Source: Dipteris shenzhenensis (Eukaryota > Polypodiophyta > Polypodiopsida > Gleicheniales). Taken from it: a DNA stretch of 64,000 nucleotides. The stretch lies in NCBI GenBank assembly GCA_047967505.1, contig CM106541.1; one strand, 5' to 3'. How positions within the stretch are numbered: position 1 is the first letter of the stretch; every line of letters starts with the position of its first letter. Below are positions 56,548 to 64,000 of the stretch, piece by piece. The position numbers were made by a program, and so were the translations under genes. The notes beneath the pieces are model-generated. The model saw only the letters and a list, made by a program, of their open reading frames with translations, was not told the DNA's origin and ran no database searches.

Positions 56548-58115
56548 GTTCCCCCCCCAGGCAGGGGATGCACAGCATTTCCATGCCTGGGTCTATCACG
56601 CACAAAGAAAGGCTTGAGGTAACGCTTGTTGATCACCTTCTTGCCATATGGTTCATGCAGCTCCTGAACTTGTACAGACCCATTGCTACGTTCCTTGATG
56701 ACTTTGTATGGACCAGTCCATAGTGGCACAAACTTCTTATCCATTTGGTGGTCCAATCTGTTATCAAAGCATAGCACAACATCCCCCTCAACAAAGTGTC
56801 TTTCCCATCCCTTGGGAATCTTAGCATCCAAGCGGGCCTTTTGTCGATTCTTTTGGATCTTTGTTTGGTGTAGTGCAAGGCGTCGGGTTTCATCTACTTC
56901 TCGAGTTGTACCAATCTGGCCTCTACATGTTCATCTTCTGTCATCCTCTGTTCCTGTGCCAATCTCAAGGCCGGAATCTCTATCTCTAGTGGTAAAACTG
57001 CCTCAGTACCATAGACCAACTCAAAAGGAGTGTGACCTATGTTTTATGAGTGATGTTGTAAGCCCACATGGCTTTAGTGACCTTCTGATCCCATTGGCTC
57101 CTGTTCCCTGTGGCCATTTTTCCCATGGTTTTACAAAGGAGGCCATTGGTATGCTCTGTTTGACCCATGGATGCTGGATAATAGATGCTAGAAGTGTGAT
57201 GATCAATACCCATGCGATCCATGAGTAACTCCACTGCTTCATTTAAGAATGGGCTCCCATGGTCAGAGACTATCTCCATGGGTGTCCCAAACCTTGTGCA
57301 GATACGTTCAAATATGAAATTTGAAACTGCCTTGCCATTTGCAGCAGAGAGGGCGATAGCTTCAGCCCACTTAGTGACATACTGAGTGGCTACCAAAAGA
57401 TACTTCTTTTTGCGGGTAGTCATGGGCAAGGGCCCGACAAAATCTATTCCCCACTTCTCAAACGGATGGATGGACATCACTGGGTGATGTTGCCCAGGAC
57501 GCAAATCCTTCCTACCGAAGAATTAACATGGTTCATAGGTTGTGCAATACAAAGTGACATCCTTGAACAAGGTCGGCCAATAGTATCCAACATGTAAAAT
57601 CTTCTTAGCTGTATAGTCACTGGCATAATGGCCTCCACAAAATCCATCATGATAATGCTTCAATACCTTAGGCATTTCATCTGCATCAATGGCCCGTCTT
57701 AGTACCCCATCCATGCCTTGATGGTACAACACTCCATCAAGGAGGGTGTAGTGCCTACTATCTCTGCGGATCTTCTTTCTCTCATAGCTAGTACTTTCTG
57801 AAGGAAAGGAGAAAGCAGTCAAAAACTTGTAGATACCACCATACCAAGATCCCCAACTTCTATGGCTGCTACAAGGGTTACATCAAGGCACTCCTCTAAA
57901 TCAATCAAAGCATTCTTCAAGTTGGAACAACCCCCTTTTACAATTTTGAAAGAAAAATCATATTCTTGTAGAACTGCCAACCATTTGGCCAACCGGCCCA
58001 TGGGATTTGGTGATTGAAGAACCTGCTTTGCAAGACCAGTGCCAGTGAGTATAAAGAAGGACTTTCCAGCCACATAATGCTTAAATTTCTCAATGCAAAA
58101 CACCAAAGACAAGGC
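56548..58115 (-). pseudogene. Gypsy family A copy 2: RNase H end and integrase
   Basis: Reading down the minus strand from the nested insertion: the RNase H end (LSLVFCIEKFKHYVAGKS), a tether, then integrase with HHCC, WGIDFVGPLPM, a catalytic segment SDHGSPFLNE (Asp retained, unlike copy 1) and SMGQTEHTNG, where the Glu is kept but ERTN has become EHTN. The C-terminal GPY/F module (LWTGPYKVIKERSNG) runs to about 56560. Frame breaks lie near 57820, 57510, 57040 and 56890. This joins 60784 and beyond once the nested gag element is removed. Confidence 0.9.
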
Positions 58116-58404
58116 TGTTGGAACACTGAAAGGAAAGAGTAGAGTGGACACAAAATCAGAATACTTGCATATAGAATGAAGAAGAAAGAGGTCCTTAAGT
58201 AGGCACCTCATACAAGGTCACTGACATCACTGATGACCTCAAAGCTCCACAATCATCTCCTCAATCTGCTCCTAGATTCACTCAATCATCCTATGTGGCT
58301 TTTCCACCACCGAACTGTGCTTGTGGGCACCTAACTGTGCCTCTAGCACTCACACATAGAAACATAAGGTGTGCCTGAGGCATACACCTTGAGATATCCC
58401 AACA
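58116..58404 (-). repeat. Gag-only element 3' LTR
   Basis: 289 bp. Begins TGTTGGGATATC and ends TTCCAACA on the minus strand. Confidence 0.95.
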
Positions 58405-58802
58405 AACCCCCCCTCAAGGGAATGCCTCAAGCTATGTCAAGGGAATGCCTCAAGCTATGTCAAGGATACATCTAGTCTCATAGTTTCTCATGCCATCTCA
58501 TGGTGGTCGAGGATTAATCTATGGCTAGGTTCTCATGCTAGCAAGGGTTCCCATGGGTGTAAGGTAAACAAAAAGGGATACAAATAGACCTTCCAATGGT
58601 TATCTCCCCTGCATGTACATGCACACAATGTCTGCAGGAGGTACCATGGAACAAAACATACACATGGCCTACATCATAAGGTGACCAGAGGTGTTTACAA
58701 AACACACAAAACACAATAGTTTATTTTCATTCATTTTGGAGGACTATCTAGGCTGAGTACCTTGACATAAAAAGAGAGATCTGGAGCATACATAGAGATG
58801 TG

Positions 58803-59627
58803 TTAAAATGCATAATCTTCATGAGATGCCTCATCTTGTGGAGGCTCATTCACTGTAAGTAGATTTGCATTTTCTGTCTTTGCTTTGGCTCTGCAAAACT
58901 TCTCACTATGGTTGTTTTTGCCACAGTGCTTGCATGGATTTACTTTGAAGCAGTCCTTTGAAAGGTGATTTGTCTTTCCACAGTGATTGCAAGGAGTATA
59001 CTTGCCCTTCTGGAATTTCATAACATGTGTCATTGCCTTTCCTTAGCTCCATATGCCTTTCTTCTTCTTGGAGAGCTGAGATAATGCCTTCAAGGTTAGG
59101 ATTGGGAAGATTCTTCAAAGTGCTAACAATGTGATCAAAACTTTCAGGCATACTCTTAAGTAACACTACCATAGCATCATCAGGGGTGATAGGAGAGTTG
59201 ATAGAAGCTAATTGAGTCATAAGACTCCGCACATAGTTGACATGAGCAGCTAAAGTAGTATCACTTGCCATCTTTAATTCAAAGAAAGAGATTTTAAGTG
59301 ATAGTTTAGATATGTGAGAGCTTGCACCAAAAATCATGTCTAGCTTCTGCCAAGCTTCCGAAGGAGACTCCAAATCAGAGATATGATGTATGTAATCATC
59401 ACCCAAAGCTAAAGCAATTATACCATATGCTTTTTCTTCTCTTGCTGGATCCCTTGCCGGCGTGTTGGAGTTGAAGATTGTCCAGCATTTGAGGCCGTAG
59501 AAGAAGCGGTAGGAGTAGGTTTGACAAGTCCCCATAAGTTCTCCCGCATCAATGCAAATTTCACCTTCATTTGCCATGTATGGAAGCCCTTTCCATTGAA
59601 CTTCTCAAGATTATATAAGGTAGCCAT
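58803..59627 (-). pseudogene. Gag of the nested element, two zinc knuckles
   Basis: The start ATG at 59627 gives MATLYNLEKFNGKGFHTWQM, the typical copia gag opening, followed by the capsid core (YIHHISDLESPSEAWQKL, LKMASDTTLAAHVNYV, VVLLKSMPESFDHIVS). The C-terminal part has CNHCGKTNHLSKDC and CKHCGKNNHSEKFC, both complete C-x2-C-x4-H-x4-C knuckles that bind RNA. Two one-base frameshifts, near 59480 and 59040, interrupt an otherwise open frame of about 275 codons. Nothing pol-like follows in the 400 bp to the 3' LTR. A shifted gag in so young an element suggests that even gag was supplied in trans, or that the shifts are very recent. Confidence 0.9.
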
Positions 59628-60481
59628 GAGAGGGTCTAACCCAGATATTGGGCAGTGTCTATCTCTCTTACAAGGCAAAAATAACTGAAATACTTCCAAA
59701 GTATGAGCACTTGTTGTAGCAAATAGTAGTGACTAGATTTCAAACAATGATGCTTCCTTTTACATGCTTCATAGAAGTGGATGAAATAAACACTTTCCAA
59801 TCAAAAACAGGTCTAGCAAGTCAAAACAAAACTGAAGCAACACTTGTAGTGAAGTTATTGAAAACTTCAAAAGACCAGAAATGCTAGAGTAGCATTTTAT
59901 GTAGCATCATTTTCAAAAGCATGTCAAAACTGTCAAAACTAGAGAGCTGAACTTGGAGGGCTCATAGCACACTCTTCAAAGCAAAAGAAAGGGGGCTTTC
60001 TGAGGCAAAAGAAAGAGAAAAGAAAGCTAGTATACCACAGTAGATCCTCTGGGAAGAAGAGGCGAAAATATGCGTCAAGTCGCCTTCACCTTCTTGAACA
60101 AAGTCGACTGGTTTTTCTCTGTTTTCTCCTTCAATATGCAGCCATTGCTGCTCAGATTTCAGCACAAGGTAGCTCTAGGTATGGAGAAGCTTGCCCTGAA
60201 AGGAATTAGACAAAGACGGAGTAGGCGCAGAGAAAACACAGGAAGAAGATTCGACGAACTTCGTGCAATGGCAACCAGCAGAGCGTATAGTTCTTCAATT
60301 GCTTGCAGCCCGAAATTTGCCCCAACAAGAGGGATCTCCAGCTGGAAGGGCGTGGGAAATGGGTGAGAATTGGAGGAGAACAAGCTCAAGCAAATTTTTG
60401 GAAGAAGAGGGAGAGATGGTGAAGAAGAAGAAGAGGAAGAAGATGATGATGTGGTAGAAATGGGCTCAAGGGGGATCAAAT

Positions 60482-60494
60482 GGCTCTGATACCA
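60482..60494 (-). other. Primer-binding site of the gag-only element
   Basis: On the minus strand TGGTATCAGAGCC follows the 5' LTR end CA with no gap. Its complement lies at 60482-60494 on the plus strand. Confidence 0.9.
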
Positions 60495-60783
60495 TGTTGG
60501 AACACTGAAAGGAAAGAGTAGAGTGGACACAAAATCAGAATACTTGCATATAGAATGAAGAAGAAAGAGGTCCTTAAGTAGGCACCTCATACAAGGTCAC
60601 TGACATCACTGATGACCTCAAAGCTCCACAATCATCTCCTCAATCTGCTCCTAGATTCACTCAATCATCCTATGTGGCTTTTCCACCACCTAACTGTGCT
60701 TGTGGGCACCTAACTGTGCCTCTAGCACTCACACATAGAAACATAAGGTGTGCCTGAGGCATACACCTTGAGATATCCCAACA
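60495..60783 (-). repeat. Gag-only element 5' LTR
   Basis: 289 bp, one mismatch to the 3' LTR (T for G in the CCACC-AACTG context). Confidence 0.95.
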
Positions 60784-62171
60784 AAGGCATGCTTGTCAGC
60801 CTCTGAATAGCGTCGCTTAGTGTCGAGCAATTGTCGAGAAGCAAATCGAACGGGATACATGAACCGATCCTCCCCTTGCTGGAGAAGAATGCCTGCCAGA
60901 GTGTGCTCACCAAACCCAAGATTGATATAGAAGGTCTTTGACCAGTCTAGATTGCGTAGAATGGGTTCTGAAGCCAGAGCATTCTTGATTTGTGCAAACC
61001 CATGATCACAATCCTCATCCCAAGAGAAATCAACCCCATCTTTTAATAGCATAGTCATGGGTCGTGTCAAAGTAGCATATTGATCAATGAAGCGGCGATA
61101 GTATCCTGCTAGATTGACAAATGAGCGTACTTGACGTTTGGTTGTAGGCGGGGAGAGCTTGAGGATGGCTTCTACCTTCTCGGGGTCAGGCTTGACACCC
61201 TCGAATGAGACAACATGTCCCAATAACCTCCCTTGAGTGGCTCCAATGGTGCATTTCTCAAGGTTGAGACTGCCATTTGCATCATTGACCCTTTGGAAGG
61301 CCAATCTAACCTTCATGATGTGCTCCTTATGTGACGAGAATATACAGAAATCATCTAAAAACACCTCCAAGAAATCCCCCAAATAAGGAGCAAACACCAT
61401 CTGCATAAATCTTTGAAAGGTAGCAGGAGCATTGGTGAGGCCAAATGGCATTACTTTGAATGCAAATGTCCTCAGGGTGTGGCAAATGTGGTTTTAAGCA
61501 CATCTTCCTCGGCAATTCTGATTTGATGTCTTGAAAGGGCAGAGGATGATGATACCTCTTGGTGGCGGCATTGAGTTTCTTATAGTCGATGCAGACCTGC
61601 CACTTGTTGTTTTTCTTTGGGGTGACTACCACTGGTGAAACCCATTCAGTATTGTGAACCGGAACAATAAACCCAGCCTCTACAAGCTTCTGCAACTCTG
61701 AGCGCAAAGCATTGGTCTGCAGGGGCCCTAATCTTCGATACTTCTGAGCCATAGGCTTCGCATCAGGCTTCAGCTCTATCTTGTGCTCTATGGCAGTCAC
61801 ATGGTGAAGGTGGTGGTAGCTAGTTGCAAAGAGGTCAGGGAAATCTTTGAACATTTCTAGAAACTCATCTTTGTCACTTGGAGTGAGGTCTGGAGAAAGC
61901 ATTGATTCGACTGTTGAGGACTAGCTATTATCTTTTCTGCAGGTGGCAGGGTCGGAGACACCCCCATCATGTAAACTTCCTCCTCTGAGAATTCCTCCCC
62001 CCCGTCTAATTCTTCCATGGACTCAGACACTGAGGATGAGAGAGTATCACTGTCATGCTCCTCTTCTTCTTTCGGTTCCATGGCACCAGGTTGCACTGGG
62101 ATCTTCTCCTTGGAAGCACCAAAAGACATGTGTCCTGTCTTCCAATAGCTGATTGCATCACTCTTTCTCAA
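60784..62171 (-). pseudogene. Gypsy family A copy 2: pol N-terminus, RT and RNase H
   Basis: From the high end: a polar acidic region (MEPKEEEEHDSD, ELDGGEEFSEEEV), then LTPSDKDEFLEMFKDFPDLF and the RT start (IELKPDAKPMAQKYRR). RT continues to CIDYKKLNAATKRYHHPLPF, where about 75 bp are deleted relative to copy 1. The deletion removes the LEKV...FCDGYS segment with the first catalytic Asp. It resumes at FGLTNAPATFQRFMQM and FLDDFCIFSS, then RNase H (FGEHTLAGILLQQGEDRF, RYSEADKHAF), which is cut at 60784 by the nested element. The deletion alone would abolish RT activity. Confidence 0.9.
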
Positions 62172-62706
62172 CCGTGGTCTCCCGAGTAAGCGGGGTCAGA
62201 CTGAACTTTATCAAACTTTTGGGCAATCTCATGTGCTAGCACCATAGTTTTTGGATTCTCCCATTTAAGCTTGAGGCAGAATTCATCACTTGCTCCTGCT
62301 ACAAGGTAGCCCAGCACATGTTGAGTCATTCCAGCTCGAAACCTGGCATTGTCCTCCTGCGTGGCAATTAAAAAGTCCAAGAGCACGGCCGCTCGATCCA
62401 CATATTGACATGCCGTCTCACCTTCTGACTGCTTCAAGTTTGCCACCTGCAGGTACACATTCTCCGGCTCCTCTTCTTTGCCAAAATACTCAATCATCGC
62501 TACTGTCAACCTTGGCCAGCTTTGGTGAACGTCTTCGGCTTGCTTCTCATACCACACTTGAGCCAATCCCTCTAGAAATGTGGGAAGAACCAACAACCAT
62601 TTGTCTTCAGTAAGAAAGTTGAGAAAACACAACGGCGCTTGAAGGCCACAAGATACTCATTTGGATTTTCTTCCACCCGTCCACAAAACATGGGAATGTC
62701 AGCCAT
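62168..62706 (-). pseudogene. Gypsy family A copy 2: gag
   Basis: The ATG at 62706 gives MADIPMFCGRVEENPNEYLV. A one-base frameshift near 62640 leads into FLNFLTEDKWLLVLPTFLEG, then LAQVWYEKQ, WPRLTVAMIEYFG, YVDRAAVLLDFLIA and FCLKLKWENP. This is the fold-diagnostic region of gypsy gag. No zinc knuckle and no protease active site are evident between it and RT. They have either been lost or are very diverged in this family. Confidence 0.8.
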
Positions 62707-63199
62707 GCTTGGAAGATAGAAAAGAGAGGCTTATCTATGAACAAACAATAGAAAGAGGAAGTTTGAACTGAAAATCGGGTGAAGATACATCCACAAAGCA
62801 CACATAGGCAGGGTAGCATGTGACTGGTGTAGTGTGAAATACTACACGGGAGGAATCTTCAGCATCATAGAATAGCACATAGACAATCTTAAAAGGACCA
62901 ACCCTCATGATATCACATCCATCTTTACAAGCGAGGGTTAGAGGCACGGCGTTGCATGAGGTTGTTCATCAAGGCAAACAAGAATGCCATGACAAATGTC
63001 AACAGTTGGAGAGCTTGCACATCACCTTCAGCTTCTTCCAATTCTTGTAGTCGCCATGCTATTTCTTCAAGGGGTGTGCGGTCTGGCATCCTTCTTTTGA
63101 GCAATGTCCTTGAGGACCTTTCTGATGATCTTCCGAAGTCGGTGAACTCATATTAAGTATGCCCAACACTTAGTCTCATGATGATCACAACCTTTGCAT
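62707..63199 (-). other. Probable gypsy leader, no secure gene
   Basis: A minus-strand frame at 62735-62947 (with IMRVGPFKIVYVLFYDAED) is open but unrecognised. A Cys-rich scrap near 63170 (CKGCDHHETKC-like) could be part of the next entry. No LTR or primer site was found. Confidence 0.35.
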
Positions 63200-63763
63200 T
63201 CCTTACAAATGATCACCCTCCTTCGTGGCTTGCAACTTTGTTGGGGTGGTGCTTCCACTCGTGTCATGCGTGATTGAAGTACAAGCTTCACGTGCCAAGA
63301 AATTAGCAACTAGATTTCGAGCTCGAGGGATATGCTGAATTTTTACCTCTTCAAATTGGTTGCAAAGTTCCAATGCTTGTTAATGTCATGGAACCAAGCC
63401 TTTGCTCCACACCTTCCACCTTCCACTAACTTGTTCACACACTAGTTGAGAATCTCCTTGCACCTCCAATTGCTTGGCATGATGTTCTTGTGCCTTTTGT
63501 AGCCCAAAAATGAGCGCTGAGTACTCAGCTTGATTGCAAGTACTTGCCGGTGAAGACTTGCTGTAACGATACTCCTCACCACCCGGTGAAGTGAGCTTCA
63601 CACCCACGCTAGCTGCCTTGGTCGAAGGTTTGTAAGCTCCATCAAATTGAAGAATCCAAGATGTCATCACACCAAGACTAAAATTCGGACATCCCAAGTT
63701 TCTTGGTAGTCCAAGATAGGTAGGAGGAGAGGGTGGGGAGAATTCAACACTTGAGCCAAACAT
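63200..63763 (-). pseudogene. RNase H (RVT_3-type) fragment of another retroelement
   Basis: The minus-strand frame reads ILQFDGAYKP, GVKLTSPGGEEYRY, CNQAEYSALIFGL and LEVQGDSQLVCEQVSG, the D, E, D positions of a ribonuclease HI fold. After a frame change near 63390 it continues ELCNQFEEVKIQHIPRARN and VANFLAREA, the domain's C-terminal helix, where the usual Asp is Asn. It does not match the RNase H of gypsy family A in this window. It may be an additional RNase H of a gypsy element or come from a non-LTR element. Confidence 0.7.
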
Positions 63764-64000
63764 TCAGCACCAAATAAACTTGCAATCCTTTGTTGATACT
63801 TTATCTTAAGACCAAAAAAAATTACAACTTGAAGCTCGAAATGAGGCACAAAAGGTTGATTAGGTACAAATGGATTCCTTGGTCGAAACATTACCAACCA
63901 TAGCTGAGGCCTAGAAACCTTTGTAGTGAGATTGAGAATAAACCATTCAGGACGAGCTTATCCACAGGAATCAACAAAGCAGATGCGCCAAATCTCCCCC
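63764..64000. other. Window edge, nothing recognised
   Basis: A minus-strand frame (63667-63897) overlaps the RNase H start and shows no domain of its own. Confidence 0.4.

Larger units (their letters stand above)
58116..60783 (-). mobile_element. Gag-only LTR retrotransposon (2,668 bp) nested in gypsy
   Basis: LTRs of 289 bp (58116-58404 and 60495-60783) differ at one base. A perfect 5-bp target duplication AAGGC (58111-58115 and 60784-60788) flanks it. It has a perfect initiator-Met primer site and a G-rich polypurine tract (58405-58412). The interior encodes a copia-like gag with two zinc knuckles and no protease, integrase or RT. This fits the non-autonomous TR-GAG type of plant elements, moved by proteins of another copia element. 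The gypsy RNase H frame resumes on either side. Confidence 0.95.

Noticed and set aside
60159-60590. Minus-strand frame of 143 codons starting in the 5' LTR of the gag-only element
   Set aside because: Serine run from (TCT)n-like leader sequence. The same start recurs in the other LTR (57819-58211) fused to gypsy, so it is fortuitous.

Overview
This window looks like repeat-dominated nuclear DNA of a land plant. The evidence is: LTR retrotransposons of both plant classes, three with an initiator-Met-tRNA primer site (a fourth has one mismatch), a Helitron with a Rep/Pif1-type polyprotein, a CACTA-type terminus, a PLS-class pentatricopeptide-repeat (PPR) gene, CCCTAAA-type telomeric repeats and a nuclear tRNA-Asp(GUC) gene. 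The wording of the PPR repeats resembles the large PPR families of ferns and lycophytes. That is an impression from the protein text, not a database result.

Layout. 1-3062: remnant of a Ty3/gypsy element (+) with the start of its 3' LTR. 3880-5976: a promoter-like stretch and a four-exon gene assembled here from splice sites, encoding 175 aa with a KEN box and many SP/TP sites. 6290-11870: decayed Helitron genes (possible OB-fold ORF, DUF6570-like and Rep domains, helicase). 12129-14390: a PPR pseudogene with 303-bp repeat triplets. 15024-16021: a G-box/ABRE-like repeat array, TATA box and poly(A) signal. 17242-17313: tRNA-Asp, probably the only clearly intact conventional gene. 18562-19959: a cluster of related imperfect palindromes. 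19980-25420: two gypsy remnants (-), one interrupted by a copia leader fragment. 26075-31940: G-rich, duplicated, telomere-like, palindrome-rich, polypyrimidine/polypurine and AT-rich blocks. 31984-35441: a long unrecognised gene, broken by nonsense codons, frameshifts and a short telomeric-repeat insertion.

38456-44029: a complete copia element (-), 353-bp LTRs differing at six sites. 45285-52040: an inverted-repeat (foldback) element whose left arm was split by a second complete copia element (45453-51024, TSD ATAAT). 55017-55290: one CACTA-like terminus with subterminal repeats. 55600-62706: a gypsy element (-) of the same family as the first one in the window, split by a young gag-only LTR element (58116-60783, LTRs 288/289 identical, TSD AAGGC). 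63200-63763: an RNase H fragment of another retroelement.

Almost every coding region belongs to a mobile element and most are inactivated. The order of nested insertions can be read directly from the junctions. The best candidates for undescribed biology are the unrecognised gene at 32-35 kb, the recurring TTGC-centred palindrome at 28-31 kb, the hairpin family at 18.5-20 kb and the gag-only retroelement. No similarity search could be run, so family names rest on motif recognition.
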